From: Clavibacter sp. B3I6
GTDB taxonomy: Bacteria > Actinomycetota > Actinomycetes > Actinomycetales > Microbacteriaceae
DNA: 64,000 bases
Direction of reading: 5' to 3'
Assembly: GCF_030816895.1 (NCBI RefSeq)
Contig: NZ_JAUSYL010000001.1
Span: 496,001-560,000 of the forward strand
The notes beneath the pieces are model-generated. The model was not told where the DNA came from and searched no databases. It worked only from the letters and a program-made list of their open reading frames with translations. Below are positions 16,117-25,266 of this stretch, piece after piece (positions within the stretch are counted from its first letter, which is position 1; every line of letters starts with the position of its first letter). The position numbers and the translations under genes are program-made.

Positions 16117-17208
16117 TCAGTACCTCACTCGCGGGTCGATGAGCGCCGCGACGACGTCGACGATGAAGTTGGTCACGGCCACGATGACGGCGAGCAGCGC
16201 GACGATGCCCTGCACCGCCACGAAGTCGCGCGAGGCCAGGTACTGCGCGAGCTGGAAGCCGAGGCCCCGCCACTCGAAGGTCGTCTCGGTGAGCACGGCG
16301 CCGCCGAGCATCACCGCGATCTGCAGGCCGACCACCGTGATGATGGGGATGAGGGCGGGCTTCAGCGCGTGCCGCGTGGTGAGGCGGAACTCGCCGACGC
16401 CGCGCGAGCGGGCCGCGTCCACGTACTCGGTGCCGAGCGTGGAGATGACGTTGGTGCGCACGAGCCGCAGGAAGATGCCGGCCGTGAGGAGCCCGAGCGC
16501 GAGGGCGGGGAGCACGGCGTGCTCGAGCACGTCGCCCACCGCGGTGGGGCTGCCGAGGCGGAGCGCGTCGATCAGGTAGATGCCGGTGGGGTTCTCCAGG
16601 CGTCCGAGCGCGACCGAGACGCGCGTGTCGGCGCGGCCGGAGAGCGGCAGGATCCCGAGCCAGACGGAGAAGACGAGCTTGAGGAGCAGGCCCGCGAAGA
16701 AGACGGGGGTCGCGTAGGCGAGGATCGCGAGGATGCGGAGCACCGCGTCGGGGGTGCGGTCCTTGTAGTACGCGGCGACGAGGCCGAGCGGGATGCCGAT
16801 GAGGAACGCGACGATCAGCGAGTAGATGACGAGCTCGAGCGTGGCCGAGCCGTACTGCAGCAGGATGTCGCTGATCAACCGGTTGTCGGTGAGCGAGCGG
16901 CCGAAGTTCCCCGTCGCGATCTGGCCGAGGTACTCGAGGTACTGCACGATGATCGGGCGGTCGAAGCCCGCCGTGGCGAGCCGCTCCTGCAGCTGCTCCG
17001 GGGTGAGCCGGTCGCCGACGGCCGCGGAGATCGGGTCGCCCACGATGCGCATGAGGAAGAACACGAGCGTGACGAGGATGAACACCGTCGGGATGATGAG
17101 CACGGCGCGGATGAGGATGTACTGGCCGAGCCCGATCCCCTGCTTCCGGGCCTTGGGCTGCGCCCCGGGGGGTGCGGACGCGGGCACTGCGTCGGGTAGG
17201 ACTGTCAC
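16117..17208 (-). CDS. DppB-type ABC transporter permease
   Basis: 363 residues with an N-terminal transmembrane helix (LIRAVLIIPTVFILVTLVFFL), then a periplasmic loop with FGRSLTDNR, and the transporter core with YVDAARSRGVGEFRLTTRHALKPA as the ATPase-coupling loop. It starts at a GTG at 17208. It is separated from the lipoprotein gene by a 142-base gap holding a strong hairpin, which probably lowers its expression relative to the binding protein. Confidence 0.9.
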   Translation of the reverse strand: MTVLPDAVPASAPPGAQPKARKQGIGLGQYILIRAVLIIPTVFILVTLVFFLMRIVGDPISAAVGDRLTPEQLQERLATAGFDRPIIVQYLEYLGQIATGNFGRSLTDNRLISDILLQYGSATLELVIYSLIVAFLIGIPLGLVAAYYKDRTPDAVLRILAILAYATPVFFAGLLLKLVFSVWLGILPLSGRADTRVSVALGRLENPTGIYLIDALRLGSPTAVGDVLEHAVLPALALGLLTAGIFLRLVRTNVISTLGTEYVDAARSRGVGEFRLTTRHALKPALIPIITVVGLQIAVMLGGAVLTETTFEWRGLGFQLAQYLASRDFVAVQGIVALLAVIVAVTNFIVDVVAALIDPRVRY

Positions 17209-17273
17209 GAGCGGGTGGGCCTTTCGGGTCGTCGTCCGGAGCCGTGCCGGGTGGCACGGAGGGTGACAGGAGG

Positions 17274-17305
17274 ATGGGGCGCTCCGCGGTAGCGGAGCGC
17301 CCCAT
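17274..17305 (-). terminator. Strong hairpin between binding-protein gene and permease genes
   Basis: A perfect 14-bp stem (ATGGGGCGCTCCGC and complement) with loop GGTA. A second, weaker pairing of GGAGGGCG with CGCCCTCC lies closer to the lipoprotein stop. No T-run follows, so partial read-through is expected, the usual arrangement for making more binding protein than permease. Confidence 0.7.
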
Positions 17306-17350
17306 CGGGAGGAGGGCGTCAGTCTAACCGGCGCCCTCCCGGGGGCCGGA

Positions 17351-19009
17351 TCAGCCCTTGGTGATCGGCGCGTAGCGGAACTTGAACGACGCGTCGAGCG
17401 TCACGCCGTCCACGCCCTCGCCGGCGACCGCGACCTGCGAGCCCTGGAGCAGGGGCAGGGTCGGCAGGTCGGCGGCGACCTCGTCCTGGATCTGGCCGAT
17501 GAGCTCGGCGCGCTTCGTGGTGTCGGCCTCCGAGAGCTGCTGCGTGATGAGGTCGGCGACCTCCGCGTTCTCGTAGTGGTTCTTCACGAAGCTCTGCGGG
17601 GAGAAGAACGGCGTCAGGTAGTTGTCCGCGTCCGAGTAGTCGGGGAACCAGCCGAGCTGGTACGCCGGGTACTCGTCGTTGACGCGGGCCTTGCTGTACT
17701 GGTCCCACAGCGTGGACTGCAGGTTGACCTGGAACAGGCCCGTCTTCTCGAGCTGCTGCTTGACCAGCGCGTACTCGTCGTCGGAGCCGGCGCCGTAGTG
17801 GTCCGGGTTGAACTGCAGGTCGAGCGCGACGGGCGTCTGCACGCCGGCGTCGGCGAGGGCCTTGGCGGCCTTGTCGGCGTCGGGCTTGCCGTCGCCGTCG
17901 CCGTACAGGCCCTTGAGCGCCTCGTTCGCGCCGGACAGGCCGTCCGCCACGTAGGAGAACAGCGGCGTGTAGGTGCCGTTGTAGACCGCGGTGGAGAGCT
18001 CCTCGCGGTCGATGAGGTCGGCGGCCGCCTGGCGGACGGCGAGGGCCTTCGCCTCGTCGGCCTCGCCCGTCGTCTTGCCGAAGGGCTGCGTGTTGAGGTT
18101 GAACGTGATGTAGCGGATCTCGCCGCCGGGGCCCTCGATGACCTCGACCTTGTCGTCCTTCTTGAGGTCGGCGATGTCGGTCGCGCCGAGCGAGCGGCCC
18201 GCGACGTCGATCTCGCCGTTCTGCACGGCGAGCTTCATCGTGGTCTCGTCGGCGTAGTACTTCGCCGTCACGCCCTCGTTGGCCGCCTTCGGCAGCACGC
18301 CCGCGTACTCCGCGTTGGGCGCGTACGCGATGAGCTGGTTGAGCTGGAAGTCGGTGATGACGTACTGGCCCGCGAAGGCGTTCGCCTCGACGATGTCGGC
18401 CGGGTCGGCCAGGGCGTCCGCGGGGAACACCTCCTCGTCGACGATGGGGCCGGCGGGGCTGGAGAGCACCTGCTCGAAGGTCTGGTCGTTGGCGGTCTTC
18501 AGCGTGAAGACGACCGTGGTGTCGTCGGGGGCGGCGACGCTCTCGACGTTCGCGAGGAGCGACGACGGGCCGTTGCCGTTGTCGGCGCCGTTGGCCGCGA
18601 TGGCCGCGACGCGGTCGAACGTGAACTTGACGTCGCTCGCGGTGAGCGCGTGGCCGTTCGCGAACGTCAGGTCGGGCTTGAGCGTGACGGTGAACTCGTT
18701 GTCCGAGGTGTACTCGCCGCTCTCCGCGATGTCGGGCTCGACGTCGGGGCTGCCGTAGGGGCTGTTGAACAGGAACGGGAAGACCTGGTTCTGCACCGCG
18801 AACGAGCCGTTGTCGTACGAGCCGGCGGGGTCGAGCGACAGGACCTTGTCGGTCGTGCCGACGATGACCGATCCGCCGCCGGATGCGCCGCCGTCCTCGG
18901 CGAGCGGGTCGCCGGATCCGCCGGAGCAGCCGGCGAGGACGAGGGCCGCGGCGGAGAATCCGGCCGTGGCGAGCAGGACGCGTGAGCGCCGGGGGAATGC
19001 GGACGTCAT
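17351..19009 (-). CDS. Family 5 extracellular solute-binding lipoprotein (peptide/nickel-type)
   Basis: 552 residues. The signal ends in a lipobox (LVLAGC, Cys28) followed by a Gly/Ser linker. The SBP_bac_5 hallmarks are a mid-protein region with TLKPDLTFANGHALTASDVKFTFDR and a C-terminal DYSDADNYLTPFFSPQ. It binds the ligand at the cell surface and hands it to the two permeases. I chose the ATG at 19009 (AGAGG upstream) over an in-frame start 14 codons earlier, because the signal peptide begins there. Acidic residues dominate the mature domain, as in many actinobacterial lipoproteins. Confidence 0.92.
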   Translation of the reverse strand: MTSAFPRRSRVLLATAGFSAAALVLAGCSGGSGDPLAEDGGASGGGSVIVGTTDKVLSLDPAGSYDNGSFAVQNQVFPFLFNSPYGSPDVEPDIAESGEYTSDNEFTVTLKPDLTFANGHALTASDVKFTFDRVAAIAANGADNGNGPSSLLANVESVAAPDDTTVVFTLKTANDQTFEQVLSSPAGPIVDEEVFPADALADPADIVEANAFAGQYVITDFQLNQLIAYAPNAEYAGVLPKAANEGVTAKYYADETTMKLAVQNGEIDVAGRSLGATDIADLKKDDKVEVIEGPGGEIRYITFNLNTQPFGKTTGEADEAKALAVRQAAADLIDREELSTAVYNGTYTPLFSYVADGLSGANEALKGLYGDGDGKPDADKAAKALADAGVQTPVALDLQFNPDHYGAGSDDEYALVKQQLEKTGLFQVNLQSTLWDQYSKARVNDEYPAYQLGWFPDYSDADNYLTPFFSPQSFVKNHYENAEVADLITQQLSEADTTKRAELIGQIQDEVAADLPTLPLLQGSQVAVAGEGVDGVTLDASFKFRYAPITKG

Positions 19010-19176
19010 GTTCCGAGTGCCTCTTTCATGAAGGGGAGCGCGCCCGCGCATCGAGGAGACACGGACGCTGTGCTGTGAATGATTTCTAACACACGGGAAA
19101 CAGCAGCCCGTTCCCCGGGACCCCGTCGGCGCCCTTCTTCACACGACCGAAACAATGCGGCGAGGGCCCCGCGACG

Positions 19177-21087
19177 CTATTCGCGGAGCGCCCGGCGCTC
19201 GGCCTCGACCTGCATCAGCTCGCGCTGGATCTCCTGGTAGCGCTCGCGTTCGCCGGTCGCGTCCGTGCGCTGGAGGCGCCCGATCAGGTCGGCCTTCCGC
19301 CGCAGCAGGTCGCGCCCGACGAGCTCCGCCGTGACGCCCTTCACGTAGATCGCGAGCTTGTCGGCGTCGCCCCGGTTCGGCAGCGGCGCCACGCCCAGCT
19401 GCTTGACGAGGGTGGCGAACGACTCGGGCACCTCGAGCGCCACGCGGGACAGCCAGTCGGCGCCGCCGAGCGCGTCCATGCTGCCGATGACGCCGTCGCG
19501 CACGACGGCGAGGCTCTCGTTCACGAAGGTCACCTGCGCGGCGCGCAGGACGAGGTCGTTCCCGACGAGCTCGGGGTGCTGGAGCATCGCCATGAGGGCG
19601 TCGCGCTCGAGGCGCGTGGCGAGGTCGGTCGGCAGGTCCATGAGCGACATGGAGCGGGCGCTGTCGATGCCGTCCTCGTCACCGCCGCGTCCGGAGGCGC
19701 CGCCGTGCTGTCCGCCCTGCGCGTGGCGGCCCTGCGGCGCGCCGCCGGAGCGGTCGGCGCCGTCGGCGGGCATGCTCCGGCCCGCGGTCTGCACGGCGCG
19801 GCCGACCTCGCTGAGGTCCATGCCGAGCCAGCCCGCGAGCTCGCGCGCGTAGCCCGGGCGGAGCGAGGGGTCGCGGATGTCCGCCACCACGGGGGCGGCG
19901 GCCCGGAGCGCGGCGACGCGGCCCTCCACGGTCTCGAGGTCGTGGTCCGCGAGGATCTGCTTGATCGCGAACTCGAACATGGGCTTCTTGCCCTGGATCA
20001 TGCGGCGCACCGCGTCGTCGCCGCGGGTGAGGCGGAGGTCGCACGGGTCGAGGCCGTCGGGTCCGACGGCGACGTAGGTCTGCGCGGCGAAGCGCCGCTC
20101 CTCGGAGAACGCGCGCATGGCGGCCTTCTGGCCGGCCGCGTCCGGGTCGAACGTGAACACGACCTCGCCGAGCCCGCTGTCGTCGCCCAGCACGCGGCGG
20201 AGCACCTTGATGTGGTCGACGCCGAAGGACGTGCCGCACGTGGCCACCGCGGTCGTGATGCCGGCGAGGTGGCAGGCCATGACGTCGGTGTAGCCCTCGA
20301 CCACCACGACCTGGCGGCCGCGGCTCACGTCGCGCTTGGCGAGGTCGAGGCCGTAGAGGACGGAGCTCTTGTGGTAGACGGGCGTCTCGGGGGTGTTGAG
20401 GTACTTCGGGCCCTTGTCGTCCTCCCGGAGGCGACGCGCGCCGAAGCCGACCGTCGCGCCCGTGAGGTCGCGGATGGGCCAGACGAGCCGGCCGCGGAAC
20501 CGGTCGTACGCCCCGCGGTCGCCCTGGCTGAGGAGGCCCGCGGTCACGAGCTCCGCCTCCGTGTAGCCCTTGGCCTTGAGGTGCGTGGAGAGCGCGTCCC
20601 AGCTCTGCGGGGCGAAGCCGACGCCGAATCGCTGCGCCGCGCCCTGGTCGAAGCCGCGCTCCCCGAGGAACGTGCGGCCGATCTCCGCCTCCTCGGATCC
20701 GAGCTGCTCGACGAAGAACTCCGCGGCCGCCTCGTTGGCCCCGAGGAGCCGCGAGCGGTTGCCCTGGTCGGTGGCCGCCTGGCCGTCCTCGTAGTGGAGC
20801 TGGTAGCCGATGCGCTGCGCCATGCGCTCCACGGCCTCCGCGAAGGTCACGTGGTCCATGCGCTGCAGGAACGTGTAGACGTCGCCGCCCTCGCCGCAGC
20901 CGAAGCAGTGGTAGAAGCCGACCTGCGGCCGCACGTGGAAGCTCGGCGTGCGCTCGTCGTGGAACGGGCAGAGGCCCTTGAGCGATCCGACGCCGGCGGA
21001 CTTGAGGGTGACGTACTCCCCCACCACGTCGCCCAGGTTCACCCGGGAGCGCACCTCGTCGATGTCGCTCTTGCGGATCAGGGCCAT
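19177..21087 (-). CDS. dnaG: DNA primase
   Basis: 636-residue primase making RNA primers at the replication fork. The CHC2 zinc finger is CPFHDERTPSFH...YHCFGCG (residues 40-64). The catalytic TOPRIM part has VVEGYTDVMA and FDPDAAGQKAA. A Gln/Gly/Ser-rich linker near residue 440 leads to the helicase-binding C-terminal domain. Length and domain order are normal for actinobacteria. The dGTPase gene ends 40 bases upstream of the ATG. Confidence 0.96.
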   Translation of the reverse strand: MALIRKSDIDEVRSRVNLGDVVGEYVTLKSAGVGSLKGLCPFHDERTPSFHVRPQVGFYHCFGCGEGGDVYTFLQRMDHVTFAEAVERMAQRIGYQLHYEDGQAATDQGNRSRLLGANEAAAEFFVEQLGSEEAEIGRTFLGERGFDQGAAQRFGVGFAPQSWDALSTHLKAKGYTEAELVTAGLLSQGDRGAYDRFRGRLVWPIRDLTGATVGFGARRLREDDKGPKYLNTPETPVYHKSSVLYGLDLAKRDVSRGRQVVVVEGYTDVMACHLAGITTAVATCGTSFGVDHIKVLRRVLGDDSGLGEVVFTFDPDAAGQKAAMRAFSEERRFAAQTYVAVGPDGLDPCDLRLTRGDDAVRRMIQGKKPMFEFAIKQILADHDLETVEGRVAALRAAAPVVADIRDPSLRPGYARELAGWLGMDLSEVGRAVQTAGRSMPADGADRSGGAPQGRHAQGGQHGGASGRGGDEDGIDSARSMSLMDLPTDLATRLERDALMAMLQHPELVGNDLVLRAAQVTFVNESLAVVRDGVIGSMDALGGADWLSRVALEVPESFATLVKQLGVAPLPNRGDADKLAIYVKGVTAELVGRDLLRRKADLIGRLQRTDATGERERYQEIQRELMQVEAERRALRE

Positions 21088-21127
21088 TGCTGCATCCTAC
21101 GTGCGGGCTGCGGACCGCTCCGGGGGC

Positions 21128-22387
21128 TCAGAAGACGGGCCTCGCGCAGAGGCGCTCGTACCAGGCGATGGCCGACTGGTCGGTGAGGCTCGCGACCTGG
21201 TCGACGATGACGCGCTTGCGCGCGGCGTCGTCGGCCGCGTCCCGCCAGTCGCCCGCGAAGCCCGGGTCGAGCTCGTCGGCGCCGCGCGCGTGCAGGGCGT
21301 CCGCGAGGCCCGCGAGCACCTCGCGCTGGCGCGCGTAGATGGGCTGGCGCGTGTTCTTCGACATGACGAAGGCGGCGACGATGCCCTTCAGCACCGCGAT
21401 CTCCGCCTGGATGGCGCGCGGCACCACGACGTGCGCGCCGAAGCGGATGAGGCTGCGGTCGCTGTGCGTGGCGCGGGTGAGCTGCGTGGCGGCCCCGGCG
21501 AAGCGGCCGATGAGCTGGCTGGTGAGGTCCTTGAGCGCCGCCTGGGCCCCGCGGCCGCCGTCGTACTCGTCGACCCAGACGTCGAGCGAGTCGAGCCGGT
21601 CGAACGCCTGGATGAGCTCCTCGTGCGAGTGCGCCCCGCCGATCCACGCCACCATCGAGTCGACGAGCTCCTCGTGGTCGACCCGGGCGCCGAGCGCGCG
21701 CACGTCGACGTAGCCGCCGACGATGGCGTCCTCGAAGTCGTGCACGGAGTAGGCGATGTCGTCGCTCAGGTCCATGACCTCGGCCTCGATGCAGCGGCGT
21801 CCCGTGGGAGCGCCCTCGCGGAGCCACGCGAACGCGGCCACGTCGTCGTCGTAGAAGCCGAACTTGCCGCGGCCCGACGGGTCGGGGACGGACTGCGAGC
21901 TCGGCCAGGGGTACTTGCAGCTCGCGTCGAGGCTGGCGCGCGTGAGGTTGAGGCCGTAGGGCCGGCCGTCCGGTCCGATGACCTTGGGCTCGAGCCGGGT
22001 GAGCAGGCGCAGAGTCTGCGCGTTGCCCTCGAAGCCGCCGATGTCGGCCGCCCAGTCGTTGAGGGCGCGTTCGCCGTTGTGGCCGAACGGCGGGTGCCCG
22101 ATGTCGTGCGCGAGGCACGCGGTGTCCACGACGTCGGGATCGAGGTCGAGGCTGGAGGCGAGCTCGCGGCCGACCTGGGCCACCTCGAGCGAGTGCGTGA
22201 GGCGGTTGCGCGCGAAGTCGAGGCCGGCCATGGGGCTGAGGACCTGCGTCTTGGCGGCGAGGCGCCGGAGCGCGCTCGAGTGCAGGAGCCGGGCGCGGTC
22301 GCGCGCGAAGTCGCTGCGGCGGGACGAGTGCTGCTCCGGGAACCAGCGCTCCGCGTCGGTCTCGCTGTACGTCGACCGTCCGGCCAT
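21128..22387 (-). CDS. dgt: Deoxyguanosinetriphosphate triphosphohydrolase-like protein
   Basis: 419-residue HD-domain enzyme that hydrolyses dNTPs to nucleosides and triphosphate. Metal ligands lie in RLTHSLEVAQ and CLAHDIGHPPFGHNGE (residues near 60 and 100), with a later SDDIAYSVHDFEDA. I chose the ATG at 22387, 4 bases after the dusB stop and at the family-typical MAGRSTYSETDAERW; an upstream in-frame ATG would sit inside dusB. dusB-dgt-dnaG is a common actinobacterial order. Confidence 0.92.
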   Translation of the reverse strand: MAGRSTYSETDAERWFPEQHSSRRSDFARDRARLLHSSALRRLAAKTQVLSPMAGLDFARNRLTHSLEVAQVGRELASSLDLDPDVVDTACLAHDIGHPPFGHNGERALNDWAADIGGFEGNAQTLRLLTRLEPKVIGPDGRPYGLNLTRASLDASCKYPWPSSQSVPDPSGRGKFGFYDDDVAAFAWLREGAPTGRRCIEAEVMDLSDDIAYSVHDFEDAIVGGYVDVRALGARVDHEELVDSMVAWIGGAHSHEELIQAFDRLDSLDVWVDEYDGGRGAQAALKDLTSQLIGRFAGAATQLTRATHSDRSLIRFGAHVVVPRAIQAEIAVLKGIVAAFVMSKNTRQPIYARQREVLAGLADALHARGADELDPGFAGDWRDAADDAARKRVIVDQVASLTDQSAIAWYERLCARPVF

Positions 22388-22391
22388 GCCC

Positions 22392-23600
22392 TCACCCGCC
22401 ACTGTTGTGGATCTCCCCGTCCGCGATGTCCATCGCATCCGCCGCGTCGATGTCGCGGCTCTCCAGCCAGCGGTCCGGCAGCGCCGTGCGCTTCATGCTG
22501 CCCTGGCGGCCGCGCGCGCCCTCCGCGCCCGCGCCCGGGTAGGGCTGGTCGCGGTCGAGGGTGGCGAGCAGGCCGTCGATCTCCGCGAGGGAGGACGCCG
22601 AGGCGAGCGCGGCCCGCAGGTCGCCGCCCACGGGGTAGCCCTTGAAGTACCAGGCGACGTGCTTGCGCGCGTCCCGGCAGCCGCGCTCCTCGCTCTCGAA
22701 GAACTCGGCGAGGAGCTCGACGTGGCGGCGGAACGTGTCCGCGACGGCGCCCTGCGTGGGGTGCGCGCGGGGCGTGTCCGCGGGGTCGAGCCCGGCGGCA
22801 CGCGCGTGGAAGGCGGCCGCGAGGTCGCCGAAGAGCCAGGGGCGGCCGAGGCAGCCGCGGCCGACCACCACGCCGTCGGCGCCGGTCTCGTCCATCATCC
22901 GGATGGCGTCCTCCGCCGCCCAGATGTCGCCGTTGCCGAGGACCGGCACGCTCGTGATGGCCTGCTTGAGCTTCGCGATGGCCGACCAGTCGGCGTGGCC
23001 GCTGTAGTAGTCGCTCGCGGTGCGCGCGTGCAGCGCGATGGACGCCACGCCCGCGCCCTCGGCGGCGCGGCCGGCCTCGAGGTAGGTGAGGTGGTCGGCG
23101 TCGATGCCCTTGCGCATCTTGACGGTGAGCGGCACCGACCCGGCGGCCTGGACCGCGCCCTCGACGATGTCGGTGAAGAGGCCGAGCTTCCACGGGAGGG
23201 CCGCTCCCCCGCCCTTGCGGGTGACCTTGGGCACCGGGCAGCCGAAGTTGAGGTCGATGTGGTCGGCGCGGTCCTCCGCGACGAGCATGGTGACGGCCTC
23301 GCGCACGGTCTTGGGGTCGACGCCGTAGAGCTGGATGGAGCGGACCTTCTCCGACGGGTGGTGCGTGATGAGCCGCATCGACTCGGGCGTGCGCTCGACG
23401 AGGGCGCGGCTCGTGATCATCTCGCTGACGTAGAGGCCGGCGCCGAACTCGCGGCACAGGCGCCGGAAGGCGGTGTTGGTGATGCCGGCCATGGGCGCGA
23501 GGACCACGGGCACGTCGAGCGGGATGCCGCCGATGCGGAGGGCGGGCTCGGCGGCGGGCGCGGAGGCGTCCGGGGCGGGGGCGAGGGTCGGAGAGGACAT
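22392..23600 (-). CDS. dusB: tRNA-dihydrouridine synthase
   Basis: 402-residue FMN enzyme reducing uridines in the tRNA D-loop. MAGITNTAFRRLCREFGAGL near residue 40, DLNFGCPVPKV with the catalytic cysteine, the FMN-site GNGDIW and GRGCLGRPWLF are all present. The N-terminal 25 residues are an Ala/Pro-rich extension. I chose the ATG at 23600. dgt follows 4 bases downstream, suggesting cotranscription. Confidence 0.93.
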   Translation of the reverse strand: MSSPTLAPAPDASAPAAEPALRIGGIPLDVPVVLAPMAGITNTAFRRLCREFGAGLYVSEMITSRALVERTPESMRLITHHPSEKVRSIQLYGVDPKTVREAVTMLVAEDRADHIDLNFGCPVPKVTRKGGGAALPWKLGLFTDIVEGAVQAAGSVPLTVKMRKGIDADHLTYLEAGRAAEGAGVASIALHARTASDYYSGHADWSAIAKLKQAITSVPVLGNGDIWAAEDAIRMMDETGADGVVVGRGCLGRPWLFGDLAAAFHARAAGLDPADTPRAHPTQGAVADTFRRHVELLAEFFESEERGCRDARKHVAWYFKGYPVGGDLRAALASASSLAEIDGLLATLDRDQPYPGAGAEGARGRQGSMKRTALPDRWLESRDIDAADAMDIADGEIHNSGG

Positions 23601-23692
23601 GACGGCTCGATTCTCCCAGACGGGACGGCGGGCGGCGGACGCGGGGCGGGATCCGCGCGGGGACCGGGCGGCGGGCGCCCGGGGAGGGACGG

Positions 23693-23911
23693 TCAGATCG
23701 CCCGTCCGGAGTCGATGGCGTCGCGCACCCGCGCGAGGTCGGCCGCGGGAGAGCCCGCGTCGGACGCGTCGGCGGGGGCCGCCGGGGACGCGGATCCGCC
23801 CGCGCCGGGCACGAGGCACGCATCGCCCTCGCAGGCGGCGGCGTCCGCGGACCCGCGCATGGCCAGCAGCGGGGCGACGAGCGGCAGGGTGCCCGTGACG
23901 GGGGCGCTCAT
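23693..23911 (-). CDS. Small hypothetical protein coupled to DsbA/FrnE-like gene
   Basis: 72 residues, family unknown. The start is an ATG at 23911 overlapping the FrnE-like stop (ATGA), strong evidence for translation. A short hydrophobic stretch (GTLPLVAPLLAM) is followed by CEGDAC (Cys-x4-Cys), an Ala/Ser/Pro linker and a charged helix (DLARVRDAIDSGR). The cysteine pair next to a thiol oxidoreductase suggests a redox partner or substrate, but nothing more can be said. Confidence 0.6.
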   Translation of the reverse strand: MSAPVTGTLPLVAPLLAMRGSADAAACEGDACLVPGAGGSASPAAPADASDAGSPAADLARVRDAIDSGRAI

Positions 23912-24630
23912 CGCGCGTCCTCCCCGGCGACGACGCGCTCCGGGTCGCCGTCGCGCGCGGCCAGCGCCTCGCCGAGGGCGGAGGCGAAGACGCTCGGGTC
24001 CTGCGCGCCGGAGATGCCGAACCGCTCGTCGATCACGAAGAAGGGGACGCCCTGGATGCCGTACGCGACGGCCTGCGCCTGGTCGGCGCGCACGTCGTCC
24101 AGGTGCCGGTGCGACTCGAGGGCCGCGCGCACCTCGTCGGCGTCGAGGCCGACCTCGACCGCGAGGTCCACGAGGTCCGGCACGCGGCCGACGTGGCGCC
24201 CCTCGGTGAAGTACGCGCGGAGGAGGCGCTCCACCATCTCGAGCTGGACGCCGCGCTCGCGCGCCAGGTGCAGCAGCTCGTGGGCGAGCACCGTGTTCGT
24301 GTGCTGGAGGGCGTCGTAGTCGTAGGAGAGGCCCTCCGCGGCGGCCAGCGCCGTCATGTCCGCGAGCATGGTGCGCACGCGCTCGGCCGGGATCCCCTTG
24401 TGGCCCGCGAGGAAGTCCACCTCGGTGCCGGCGAAGTCCACCGGTGTGTCGGGCGCGAGCTCGAAGGAGCGGTACGTGATCTCGATGGCCGGCGCGTCGG
24501 GCGTCCGCGCCGCGAACGCGCGCACGCCCGCCTCGAAGCGCCGCTTGCCGACGTAGCACCACGGGCAGGCGATGTCGGACCAGACGTCGACGCGGAGGGC
24601 GGGCGGGGCGGAGGCGGGAGAGTCGGTCAC
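23908..24630 (-). CDS. DsbA-family oxidoreductase, FrnE-like
   Basis: 240 residues with a thioredoxin fold carrying a large helical insertion. The active-site CPWC sits at DIACPWCYVGKRRFE near residue 25, and the cis-Pro region is GIQGVPFFVIDERFGISGAQ near residue 200. No signal peptide is present, so it acts in the cytosol, as FrnE proteins do. FrnE relatives are linked to polyketide biosynthesis or oxidative-stress resistance. I used the GTG at 24630; the frame stays open upstream but contains no plausible coding there. Confidence 0.88.
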   Translation of the reverse strand: MTDSPASAPPALRVDVWSDIACPWCYVGKRRFEAGVRAFAARTPDAPAIEITYRSFELAPDTPVDFAGTEVDFLAGHKGIPAERVRTMLADMTALAAAEGLSYDYDALQHTNTVLAHELLHLARERGVQLEMVERLLRAYFTEGRHVGRVPDLVDLAVEVGLDADEVRAALESHRHLDDVRADQAQAVAYGIQGVPFFVIDERFGISGAQDPSVFASALGEALAARDGDPERVVAGEDAR

Positions 24631-24681
24631 GGGTGGGCAACCGGTCGGGAAGGCGGGGCATTCCCCCGGTGTTGCCCGAGC

Positions 24682-25215
24682 ATGGCCGACAGCTCCCCCT
24701 CCCCCGTCCCGTCCGGATCCGACGACGCCGCTCCCGAGGGTCGCGCCCGCGTCCTCGCGCACGCGGCCCGCCTCGGGATCGAGGTCGAGGTGGTGGACCG
24801 CCCCGACGCCGCGACCCTCGAGGAGGCGGCCGCGCAGCTCGGCATCGCCCCGTCGCACCTCGTGAAGTCGCTCGTGGTGAAGCGGCACGACGGCGCGCTG
24901 CTCATCGCCCTCGTGCCGGGCGACCGGCAGATCAGCTGGGCCAAGCTCCGCGCGCTCGTGGGCGTCAACAAGCTCTCGATGCCCGCGCCCGAGGTGGCGC
25001 TCGAGGCGACGGGGTACGCGCGGGGCACCATCACGCCGCTGGGCGCCCGGGGCGACCTGCCCGTCTACGCGGACGAGCGCATCGCGGGCCGGCGGATCGG
25101 CATGGGCGCGGGCGAGCACGGCTCGTCGGCCCTCGTCGACGCGGACGCCCTGGTCGCCGCCCTGGGTGCGACGGTCGGCGACATCACGGACGAGCTGACG
25201 ATCCGCCGCCCCTGA
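24682..25215 (+). CDS. ybaK: YbaK/EbsC-family Cys-tRNA(Pro)/aminoacyl-tRNA deacylase
   Basis: 177 residues. YbaK hydrolyses mischarged Cys-tRNA(Pro). The family core is APSHLVKSLVVKRHDG with the catalytic lysine, followed by PGDRQISWAKLRALVG and GARGDLPVYADERI. The ATG at 24682 is used; it is divergent from the FrnE-like gene, 51 bases apart, and convergent with glyS. Specificity within the family (YbaK versus ProX) is not certain. Confidence 0.88.
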   Translation: MADSSPSPVPSGSDDAAPEGRARVLAHAARLGIEVEVVDRPDAATLEEAAAQLGIAPSHLVKSLVVKRHDGALLIALVPGDRQISWAKLRALVGVNKLSMPAPEVALEATGYARGTITPLGARGDLPVYADERIAGRRIGMGAGEHGSSALVDADALVAALGATVGDITDELTIRRP

Positions 25216-25266
25216 CCCGCGCGAGGCGGGCCCGGGACGGCGGACCGGGGGTCGTGCGGGCGCGGA

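Noticed and set aside
25216..25266. Possible tRNA or terminator between ybaK and glyS
   Set aside because: No cloverleaf and only short imperfect GC pairings; nothing supportable.
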